From: DHVE2 group archaeon
Lineage (GTDB): Archaea; Thermoplasmatota; Thermoplasmata; Thermoplasmatales; Aciduliprofundaceae
Assembly (NCBI GenBank): GCA_015520985.1
Contig: WAOY01000080.1
Location: 1 to 7,718 of the forward strand
DNA length: 7,718 nt
Direction: 5' to 3'
Position 1 is the stretch's first letter, and each line of letters opens with the position of its first letter. The notes under the pieces are model-generated. The model saw only the letters and a list, made by a program, of their open reading frames with translations, ran no database searches and was not told the DNA's origin. Positions 1 to 5,019 of this stretch are shown here, piece after piece. The translations under genes were made by a program, and so were the position numbers.

Positions 1-942
1 ATAGAGAACCGCGTAAAGCACATGCAGGCCGTGCCGGACGATGTCCTGGAGGAGATAAAGAAGTGCCATGTCCTGCTTAAAGGCCCCACCACCACACCCA
101 AGAAGGGGGACCCCTGGCCGAATATCGAGAGCGCAAACGTGGCCATCCGCCGCGCTCTGGATCTCTTTGCGAATGTCCGCCCCGTGCGCGTACCCGATCT
201 CGGGATCGACTGGGTGTTCTTCAGGGAGAACACCGAGGGCGCTTACATGCTCGGCTCCCGCGGATTCGCCATAGATGACGAACTCGCCATAGATTTCCGC
301 GTTATAACTGAGCCGGGGGCTGAGAGGATAATACGCCTCGCCTTCGAGTACGCCAAGAAGAATAATCGCGGGAAGGTGAGCGTGGTTACCAAGGCGAACG
401 TCGTGAAGAAGACGGACGGCCTGTTTCTGAGCGTCGCGGAGAGGGTCGCCAGGGATTACCCAGAGATCGAGTGGGACGACTGGTTCATTGACATAATGAC
501 CGCAAAGCTAATCGATCCTGCTCGCCGGTCGCAGTTCGACGTAATAGTGCTCCCGAACCTCTACGGTGATATCCTGACGGATGAGGCTGCCCAGATCCAG
601 GGGGGCGTTGGCACGGCGGGAAGCGCCAACATCGGGAAGAGGTACGCCATGTTCGAGGCGATCCACGGCACAGCGCTACGCATGGTGAAGGAGGGCCGTG
701 CCAAGTACGCCAACCCAATGAGCATGATCAAGGCAGGCGCCATGATGCTCGAGCACCTGGGATTCGCGGAGAAGGCGAAGAGGCTCAACATGGCCATAGA
801 CATCTGCAATTCATATGAGAGGAAGATCGTGGTGACAGGCCGCCCTGATGGGGCGACGGGCGAGGAGATGGCCAATTACGTCATAGAGACCCTGAAGGAT
901 CCCAAACTGGAAGAAAAATGGAAAAAATACAGCGGGCAGTAA
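1..942 (+). CDS. Isocitrate dehydrogenase family enzyme (5' partial)
   Basis: This is a beta-decarboxylating dehydrogenase of the isocitrate/isopropylmalate family, most likely isocitrate dehydrogenase (isocitrate to 2-oxoglutarate, cytoplasmic, TCA cycle). The frame is open to position 1, so the ATG at 22 is internal; compared with E. coli IDH about 70 or more N-terminal residues are missing. Numbering visible residues from base 1, Ser44, Asn46, Arg50, Arg60, Arg75 and Tyr82 keep the exact spacing of the E. coli isocitrate-binding set (S113, N115, R119, R129, R153, Y160). The Mg-binding aspartates lie in NLYGDILTDEAA. The ESANVAIRR segment favours isocitrate over isopropylmalate as substrate. 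The cofactor is unclear: HGTALRMV replaces the HGTAPKYAG of NADP enzymes (Lys344 to Arg227, Tyr345 to Met228). Homoisocitrate dehydrogenase is a less likely alternative. The gene ends at a T-run terminator and converges on the next gene. Confidence 0.9.
   Translation: MENRVKHMQAVPDDVLEEIKKCHVLLKGPTTTPKKGDPWPNIESANVAIRRALDLFANVRPVRVPDLGIDWVFFRENTEGAYMLGSRGFAIDDELAIDFRVITEPGAERIIRLAFEYAKKNNRGKVSVVTKANVVKKTDGLFLSVAERVARDYPEIEWDDWFIDIMTAKLIDPARRSQFDVIVLPNLYGDILTDEAAQIQGGVGTAGSANIGKRYAMFEAIHGTALRMVKEGRAKYANPMSMIKAGAMMLEHLGFAEKAKRLNMAIDICNSYERKIVVTGRPDGATGEEMANYVIETLKDPKLEEKWKKYSGQ
914..927 (-). terminator. Minus-strand T-runs after the membrane protein gene
   Basis: Read on the minus strand, T6 (927 to 922) and T5 (918 to 914) lie about 30 to 45 bases past the stop of the minus-strand gene, inside the 3' end of the dehydrogenase coding region. 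They could end the convergent transcript, but they also encode the Lys-rich tail of the dehydrogenase, so they may be incidental. Confidence 0.35.
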
Positions 943-952
943 TGCCCTCTTA

Positions 953-959
953 TTTTTTT
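953..959 (+). terminator. T-run terminator after the dehydrogenase gene
   Basis: Seven consecutive T residues start 10 bases after the TAA stop at 940-942, with no convincing hairpin. Archaeal RNA polymerase can terminate on such runs. The run touches the stop codon of the convergent minus-strand gene. Confidence 0.55.
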
Positions 960-1819
960 CACTGCGGTGGCGGTGGAGGCGCCTCGTAGTAAGCACCCTG
1001 GCCCATCTGCTTCTTCTGGCACTCGTCCTTGACGACGATGATGTAGATGATTATGCCTATCAGTCCAAGGAAGAAGACAACGACGAACCACAGACCCGGA
1101 TGCTCGTTGCACTTCTTCTTTGCGTCCTTGTACGCCCAGAGGGCCACCAGTAGCCATATGATGAACCAGATTCCTAAGCAAGCAAAGTACATAACGCCTA
1201 CCAGGCCGAATGCCCACAGGGGTGCGTTGCTATCGTATCCCCCGCCGGATGTGCTGCCGTTGTCGCCACCGCCCGAACCGGAGGAACTCGGGTAGTAGTA
1301 CACGTCGTCGCCAGTGAATCCATCGCTGCCCAGGTAGGTCGTTACGAACTCCACGTTGAGGACGTCGGCGTTTTCAAGGAGGACAGCCGGCATCCTGGTT
1401 GTCACCCTGTTTCCGTTCACCACGATGTCTCCCTTGGACGCGTTGAGCATGTTGAGTCCGCCCGTGGCAGTGGTGAGCAGGCCTGACACGTTCACTACCC
1501 CGTTGTCGTTCTCCCACTTGATGTATATGTCCACGTATTCCGTCTGTTCACTCCCGTCAACCTCGGCGTCTATGATTATGCTCAGAGAGTGGTATGAGTT
1601 CACAGGTGGACTATCGATCCCGGCATCCCTGGTCTCTATATAGAAGTACTGGTAGTCTCCCTGCACGTATCCCCCCACCTTGACTATGTCCAGTTTACCG
1701 TTCAGCACGTCCCCGGAGGTCACCGATTTGTCGAAGTTGAGTGTTGCTGCGCTCACAGACCCCGCTGCCAAAAGCACAAAGGCCAGCAACAGGCTTATCC
1801 CCAAAATCCCGTATTTCAT
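959..1819 (-). CDS. Secreted-domain protein with two membrane segments
   Basis: I do not recognise a named family for this 286-residue protein. It starts with a clear signal peptide (residues 1-24, cleavage likely after VSA). An extracytoplasmic domain of about 150 residues follows, with alternating hydrophobic strands that suggest a beta-rich fold. Then come a Ser/Gly-rich linker (178-199), a long hydrophobic stretch (201-229), a short charged loop with AYKDAKKKC (229-237), a second hydrophobic segment (242-263) and a hydrophilic tail ending in five prolines. The AYKDAKKK loop followed by a LGLIGIIIYIIV helix resembles a two-helix membrane module I associate with many archaeal small membrane proteins; this is recall, not a search. 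I chose ATG 1819 over the in-frame GTG at 1828 because that GTG is part of the GGGGTGA Shine-Dalgarno five bases upstream. The gene has its own BRE/TATA promoter and is transcribed divergently from the nad operon. Sequons (N110-VS, N126-AS, N188-GS) fit an exported domain. Confidence 0.8.
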   Translation of the reverse strand: MKYGILGISLLLAFVLLAAGSVSAATLNFDKSVTSGDVLNGKLDIVKVGGYVQGDYQYFYIETRDAGIDSPPVNSYHSLSIIIDAEVDGSEQTEYVDIYIKWENDNGVVNVSGLLTTATGGLNMLNASKGDIVVNGNRVTTRMPAVLLENADVLNVEFVTTYLGSDGFTGDDVYYYPSSSGSGGGDNGSTSGGGYDSNAPLWAFGLVGVMYFACLGIWFIIWLLVALWAYKDAKKKCNEHPGLWFVVVFFLGLIGIIIYIIVVKDECQKKQMGQGAYYEAPPPPPQ

Positions 1820-1824
1820 GGCAT

Positions 1825-1831
1825 TCACCCC
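1825..1831 (-). promoter_or_regulatory. Shine-Dalgarno GGGGTGA deciding the ATG 1819 start
   Basis: GGGGTGA ends five bases before ATG 1819. It contains the GTG at 1828, which therefore is probably not the initiation codon. Confidence 0.65.
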
Positions 1832-1851
1832 TTACCCAATTGTGAAAATCC

Positions 1852-1867
1852 TATATATACATTTCGC
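1852..1867 (-). promoter_or_regulatory. BRE/TATA promoter of the minus-strand membrane protein
   Basis: Minus strand from 1867 reads GCGAAATG followed by TATATATA (1859 to 1852). The purine-rich GCGAAA fits an archaeal BRE. A start about 25 bp below the TATA centre falls near 1830, giving a leader of about 12 bases that just includes the GGGGTGA ribosome binding site. Confidence 0.7.
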
Positions 1868-1881
1868 AATTATCTAATTGC
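1866..1881. promoter_or_regulatory. 16-bp perfect palindrome, candidate operator
   Basis: GCAATTA-TC-TAATTGC is a perfect 7-bp inverted repeat with a 2-bp spacer (1866-1872 and 1875-1881). It abuts and overlaps the BRE of the minus-strand promoter and lies in the shared divergent region. A second imperfectly nested repeat, TGCAT-CTAT-ATGCA (1879-1892), overlaps its right arm. Position and symmetry suggest a dimeric regulator site; the regulator is unknown. Confidence 0.4.
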
Positions 1882-1914
1882 ATCTATATGCATTTTTTAA
1901 TCCCGGAGCGCAGC

Positions 1915-1929
1915 GCATAAAGTTAAAAT
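1915..1929 (+). promoter_or_regulatory. Probable promoter of the nadXAC operon
   Basis: The stretch GCATAAAGTTAAAAT combines an AAAG BRE-like part with TTAAAAT as a TATA-like box centred near 1926. This would start transcription near 1951, about 19 bases before ATG 1970. The T-rich element TTTTTTAAT around 1893-1901 is an alternative that would give a longer leader of about 50 bases. Confidence 0.45.
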
Positions 1930-1939
1930 CTCAACATGC

Positions 1940-1950
1940 CATGCTGCATG
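1940..1950. promoter_or_regulatory. 11-bp palindrome at the nadX transcription start
   Basis: CATGC-T-GCATG is a perfect 5-bp inverted repeat around a single T. A further CATGC lies directly to its left (1935-1939), so the arm is present in three copies. It sits between the presumed TATA box and the inferred transcript start of nadX, where a bound repressor would block polymerase. Whether it is a real operator cannot be told from one copy. Confidence 0.3.
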
Positions 1951-1959
1951 AACCCCAGT

Positions 1960-1965
1960 GGTGAT
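1960..1965 (+). promoter_or_regulatory. nadX: Shine-Dalgarno GGTGAT of nadX
   Basis: GGTGAT is a full match to the ATCACC of the archaeal 16S rRNA 3' end and ends four bases before ATG 1970. It rules against the in-frame GTG codons at 1958 and 1961, which overlap it. Confidence 0.7.
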
Positions 1966-1969
1966 TCAC

Positions 1970-2701
1970 ATGAGAATCGGGATAATCGGCTGCGGCTCCA
2001 TAGCGCACGAAATCGCGAAGTATCGCAAGATTCACGCCGCTTACGATGTTCACTGTGATAAATGCTCCGGCATAGCCGCCAGGGTTTGCAGGGATATAGA
2101 TGATCTCATATCCTCCTCGGATCTCGTGATAGAGGCCGCATCCCCCCAGGCAGTTCGCGAGTATGCCATGCGCATCGTTTCCTCCGGGAAGTATATGCTG
2201 ATAATGAGCGTCGGGGGCCTGGCGGACCCGAATTTCCGCGATGAGCTCTTCCAGACGGCTAAGAAGAAGGGCGCGAAGATATACCTGCCCTCGGGGGCCA
2301 TCGGGGGCCTTGATATAATCAGGTCCGCCAGGGTTGCGGGCATAGAGGAAGTACGCATAAGGAGCACAAAAAATCCCCGGGCCTTTGGCGTGGATGTCCG
2401 CGGGAGAACGAAGATATTCACGGGCACGGCCAGGGAGGCGATAGAGAGGTTTCCCAGGAGCACAAACGTTACGGTTCTCCTGTCCATAGTGTCCGGCAGG
2501 GACGTGCTAGTTGAACTTTACGCGGATCCCGAGGTGGATAGCAACGTGCACGAAATTTACATACGGGGCAAGTTCGGTGAGGCTAGCATAACCGTCAGGA
2601 ACGTTCCATCCGAGGACAATCCACGCACCAGTTACCTGGCGGCCCTTTCGCCCGTGTCCGTCCTTGATCTCATAGATTCAGAAGTGGTGGCGGGGGTGTG
2701 A
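1970..2701 (+). CDS. nadX: L-aspartate dehydrogenase NadX
   Basis: Cytoplasmic NAD(P)-dependent aspartate dehydrogenase (243 residues), which oxidises L-aspartate to iminoaspartate, the first step of de novo NAD synthesis. Residues 1-12 form a Rossmann dinucleotide loop ([10 protein letters not shown]). Further family landmarks are [12 protein letters not shown] (55-66), [10 protein letters not shown] (106-115), FPRSTNV (161-167), NVHEI with the conserved catalytic-type His194 (192-196), and [11 protein letters not shown] near the C terminus. Length matches the TM1643 / Archaeoglobus AspDH family (about 235-260 residues). The start is ATG 1970, four bases after a perfect GGTGAT. It is the first gene of the operon; its stop lies two bases before nadA ATG 2704, so iminoaspartate, which is unstable, would be made next to its consumer. 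No aspartate oxidase (nadB) is present in the window. The FPRSTNV segment is slightly divergent from the usual FPxNINVA. Confidence 0.93.
   Translation: MRIGIIGCGSIAHEIAKYRKIHAAYDVHCDKCSGIAARVCRDIDDLISSSDLVIEAASPQAVREYAMRIVSSGKYMLIMSVGGLADPNFRDELFQTAKKKGAKIYLPSGAIGGLDIIRSARVAGIEEVRIRSTKNPRAFGVDVRGRTKIFTGTAREAIERFPRSTNVTVLLSIVSGRDVLVELYADPEVDSNVHEIYIRGKFGEASITVRNVPSEDNPRTSYLAALSPVSVLDLIDSEVVAGV
2692..2698 (+). promoter_or_regulatory. nadA: Shine-Dalgarno GGGGGTG of nadA
   Basis: GGGGGTG at the end of nadX leaves a five-base gap to ATG 2704. It includes the GTG-overlapping base at 2698, which makes the in-frame GTG 2698 an unlikely start. Confidence 0.55.
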
Positions 2702-2703
2702 CC

Positions 2704-3603
2704 ATGAACATAGCTGAGGAGATTGAGAGGCTGAAGAGGGAGAGGAACGCGGTGATAATGGCGCACAACTACCAGCTCCCGGAGGTGCAGGACGTCGCGG
2801 ACATCCTGGGAGATAGTCTGGAACTGGCCAGGAAGGCCACAGGCATCGATGCCGAGGTTATAGTTTTCGCCGGCGTTGACTTCATGGCGGAGACCGCGAA
2901 GATACTCAATCCGGACAGGACCGTGCTCATCCCCGCCAGGAACGCCACATGCGCCATGGCGAACATGCTCAGGCCGGAGCACATAGTTGAGATGAAGAGG
3001 AGGTATCCCGGGGCACCCGTGGTTCTTTACGTGAACACCACCGCAGCCTGCAAGGCCCTTGCGGACATAACTGTGACATCGGCGAACGCGGTTAAGGTGG
3101 TGGAGAGCCTTGACTCCGAGACGGTGATCTTTGGTCCCGACAGGAACCTGGCCAGCTACGTGGCGAGGAGGACCGGCAAGAAGGTGATCCCCGTTCCCGA
3201 GGACGGGCACTGCTACGTTCACCGGAAGTTCACGGTGGAGGACGTGGAGAGGGCAAGGAGGGAGTATCCCAATGCGAAGATTATGGTCCATCCGGAATGC
3301 GAGCCGGAGGTGCAGGAAAGGGCCGATGTGATAGTCTCCACCGGCGGGATGATAAGGCATGCACCGGAGCACGATGAATGGGTGGTGTTCACCGAGAGGG
3401 AGATGGTTTACCGCCTCCGCAGGATGTACCCGAATATAAAGTTCCACGCAGCCAGGGAAGACGCGGTGTGCGTTGGGATGAAGGCCATAACCCTCAGGCA
3501 AGTGTACGAGTCCCTGAGGGATATGAAGTACGAGGTCACCGTGCCCGAGGACATTGCAAAGAGGGCGAGGAGGGCTATAGAGAGGATGCTGGAGGTGAGC
3601 TGA
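2704..3603 (+). CDS. nadA: Quinolinate synthase NadA
   Basis: Cytoplasmic 4Fe-4S enzyme condensing iminoaspartate with dihydroxyacetone phosphate to quinolinate. At 299 residues it matches the short archaeal/Thermotoga form and has the pseudo-threefold layout. With ATG 2704 as residue 1, the three cluster cysteines fall at Cys83 (NATCAMANM), Cys170 (GHCYVHRKF) and Cys256 (EDAVCVGMK), the same numbers I recall for the Pyrococcus horikoshii enzyme. That agreement also supports this start over GTG 2698. Active-site landmarks are His21 and Tyr23 in [11 protein letters not shown], Tyr109 and Asn111, and His196 and Glu198 in [14 protein letters not shown] (212-216) is the conserved phosphate/substrate loop. 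The cluster is expected to be oxygen-sensitive. It follows nadX closely and is followed by nadC without a gap. Confidence 0.97.
   Translation: MNIAEEIERLKRERNAVIMAHNYQLPEVQDVADILGDSLELARKATGIDAEVIVFAGVDFMAETAKILNPDRTVLIPARNATCAMANMLRPEHIVEMKRRYPGAPVVLYVNTTAACKALADITVTSANAVKVVESLDSETVIFGPDRNLASYVARRTGKKVIPVPEDGHCYVHRKFTVEDVERARREYPNAKIMVHPECEPEVQERADVIVSTGGMIRHAPEHDEWVVFTEREMVYRLRRMYPNIKFHAAREDAVCVGMKAITLRQVYESLRDMKYEVTVPEDIAKRARRAIERMLEVS
3591..3598 (+). promoter_or_regulatory. nadC: Shine-Dalgarno GGAGGTGA deciding the nadC TTG start
   Basis: GGAGGTGA is an eight-base match to the anti-Shine-Dalgarno and ends five bases before TTG 3604. It lies in the last codons of nadA, so nadC translation is probably coupled to nadA termination. 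Confidence 0.75.
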
Positions 3604-4404
3604 TTGTTCCGCACTCTTCTCGATGAGGACACTGTTTTCGGGGACATAACCTCTGAGCTCGTGATCCCCAGTGATATGAACGCGACGGCCAGGGTCATCG
3701 CCAAGGAGCCGTGTGTGCTGGCGGGCAGTTCCTATGTGGCTGAGAACCTTCTGTCCATGGGTTTCGAAGTCGTATCGGAGGAGGACGGGTCGATGGTGAA
3801 CCCGGGGGACGTTGTGATGGAGATCCGGGGGAACGCCAGGAGGCTCCTCTCCGTGGAAAGAACTGTGCTAAACATCCTCGGCAGGATGAGCGGCATCGCC
3901 ACCGAAACAAGGAGAATTGTGGAGATGGTGCGAAGGGTGAACCCGAAGGTAAGGGTCGCCGCGACCCGCAAGACCCTCTGGGGGTACCTTGATAAAATTG
4001 CCGTGGAGATTGGTGGCGGCGATACGCACCGCTGGAACCTCGGGGACATGGTGATGATAAAGGACAACCACATAAACCTGGTGGGATTCGAAGAGGCTAT
4101 ACGAAGGGCGAAAAAAGCGAGTTTCACGAAGAAGATAGAGGTGGAGGTTGAGAACGCCGAATTCGCCATAAAGGCCGCCGAGATGGGAGCGGACATCATA
4201 ATGCTGGACAACATACGGCCAGAGGAGGTGTGCGACATAGCAAGGCGCCTCAGGAGTTACGGGGTGATAATAGAGGTGTCTGGGGGCATAACGCCGGAGA
4301 ACATCCTGGATTACGCCAGGTGCGACATCGATGTCGTATCCCTGGGTTACCTCACGCACTCCGTCAGGAGCGTGAATTTCAGCATGGACGTTCGCAGATC
4401 GTGA
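3604..4404 (+). CDS. nadC: Nicotinate-nucleotide pyrophosphorylase NadC
   Basis: Quinolinate phosphoribosyltransferase (carboxylating, EC 2.4.2.19): quinolinate plus PRPP gives nicotinate mononucleotide, CO2 and pyrophosphate. The 266 residues start with LLDEDTVFGDITSEL, typical of the family N-terminal domain. The beta/alpha barrel carries RTVLNILGRMSGIAT (86-100), AATRKTLWG (119-127), GGGDTHRWNL (137-146), MIKDNHI (151-157), KIEVEVE (177-183), MLDNI (200-204), EVSGGIT (224-230) and SLGYLTHSV near the end. The basic residues Arg122, Lys123, His142, Arg143 and Lys153 are those expected to bind quinolinate and PRPP. TRKTLWG has Trp where many bacterial enzymes have Pro (TRKTxPG); I believe this variant also occurs elsewhere. 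It starts with TTG directly after the nadA stop, supported by a perfect Shine-Dalgarno, and is the last gene of the operon. Confidence 0.96.
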   Translation: MFRTLLDEDTVFGDITSELVIPSDMNATARVIAKEPCVLAGSSYVAENLLSMGFEVVSEEDGSMVNPGDVVMEIRGNARRLLSVERTVLNILGRMSGIATETRRIVEMVRRVNPKVRVAATRKTLWGYLDKIAVEIGGGDTHRWNLGDMVMIKDNHINLVGFEEAIRRAKKASFTKKIEVEVENAEFAIKAAEMGADIIMLDNIRPEEVCDIARRLRSYGVIIEVSGGITPENILDYARCDIDVVSLGYLTHSVRSVNFSMDVRRS

Positions 4405-4413
4405 AAAACCGCG

Positions 4414-4428
4414 GGAAACGTTTAAATT
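4414..4428 (+). promoter_or_regulatory. BRE/TATA promoter of the zinc-ribbon pair
   Basis: GGAAACG followed by TTTAAATT (4421-4428) lies in the 45-bp gap after nadC. Adding about 25 bp to the TATA centre puts the transcript start at 4449-4450, on the ATG itself, which suggests a leaderless mRNA. Confidence 0.6.
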
Positions 4429-4449
4429 GGATAAGGGGTATGTTCTCCC

Positions 4450-5019
4450 ATGAACTCGGTGGAGTTCGCCTCGCTTATGCTCATAATACTCTCGGTCATC
4501 CTGGTGGTCGTGGGGGGCATGTACAACCCCAACTCCGTCGTGGACACCCTTCCCCCCGGGGAGATACACTCCATCTCCTTCTCCCTGAAATCCGGCGAGG
4601 AGGTGAACCTCCTCGTTAGGGGAACCGATTACTTCACCCTCTACATCTTCAACGAGAGCTCCTATGAGAATATGACTTCCGGTAACTTCACCTCCGCACT
4701 TTACGAAACCACCGCGGAGAGGGTGAACATAACCTTCGTGGCCCCAGAAGGGGGGAAGTACTACCTGGTGATAGCGAACATAAACTCACCGGGCTTCATA
4801 CAGGTAACCGTGGAGTACGGCAGGGCTAACAACTGGCCCATAATCGCCACCGGGGTGGCTGTGGGGATCATAGCGATTCTCCTCGTGGTTGTGGATCTCA
4901 GGCGCGTTAAGAGGGAGGTCCCCCTTGATTCCCGCTGTCCCGCGTGCGGCGCGCAGGTGAACTCGTCGTGGAAATTCTGCCCCCACTGCAGGAACGAGCT
5001 GGGAGGGGATGGGAAATGA
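4450..5019 (+). CDS. Membrane protein with exported domain and zinc ribbon
   Basis: Unrecognised 189-residue protein. A hydrophobic segment at 8-24 is an uncleaved anchor or signal peptide. Residues about 28-125 form an exported domain that is probably a small beta sandwich: alternating strands, the GEIHSISFSLKSGEEVNLLV start and GGKYYLVIAN resemble PPC- or GOLD-like domains, but this is only a pattern impression. A second helix (129-150) is followed by basic RRVKR (151-155), which fits a cytoplasmic side, and then a zinc ribbon CPACGAQVNSSWKFCPHC with Cys163, Cys166, Cys177 and Cys180. Four N-glycosylation sequons cluster at 68, 74, 79 and 93. The start is ATG 4450, with a TATA box about 25 bp upstream. 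Its TGA overlaps the next gene's ATG (ATGA), so the two are translationally coupled. Their shared architecture suggests a common complex or signalling role. Confidence 0.8.
   Translation: MNSVEFASLMLIILSVILVVVGGMYNPNSVVDTLPPGEIHSISFSLKSGEEVNLLVRGTDYFTLYIFNESSYENMTSGNFTSALYETTAERVNITFVAPEGGKYYLVIANINSPGFIQVTVEYGRANNWPIIATGVAVGIIAILLVVVDLRRVKREVPLDSRCPACGAQVNSSWKFCPHCRNELGGDGK
5002..5010 (+). promoter_or_regulatory. Shine-Dalgarno GGAGGGGAT deciding the ATG 5016 start
   Basis: GGAGGGGAT ends five bases before ATG 5016. Together with the signal peptide that begins at this ATG, it rejects the longer in-frame start at 4944. Confidence 0.65.

Noticed and set aside
1820..1828. GTG 1828 as start of the minus-strand membrane protein
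   Set aside because: The GTG is inside the GGGGTGA Shine-Dalgarno for ATG 1819, from which a clean signal peptide begins.
1958..1969. GTG 1958 or 1961 as start of nadX
   Set aside because: Both overlap the GGTGAT ribosome site; the Rossmann strand MRIGIIGCG starts naturally at ATG 1970.
2200..2320. Repeated TCGGGGGCC motifs in nadX
   Set aside because: Three copies fall on glycine-rich conserved protein segments ([14 protein letters not shown]) and reflect codon choice, not a DNA repeat element.
2632..3501. 289-codon open frame on the minus strand opposite nadA
   Set aside because: It is antisense to a gene with all catalytic residues intact, its His/Pro/Val-rich product matches nothing, and it has no promoter or ribosome site. 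It is a codon-bias shadow.
3868..4569. 233-codon minus-strand open frame opposite nadC and the next promoter
   Set aside because: Antisense to a certain nadC, low-complexity His/Tyr-rich translation, and it crosses a well-placed promoter and two genes.
4944..5015. ATG 4944 as start of the transglutaminase-like gene
   Set aside because: It would overlap the zinc ribbon coding region by 76 bases and put 24 charged residues before the signal peptide.
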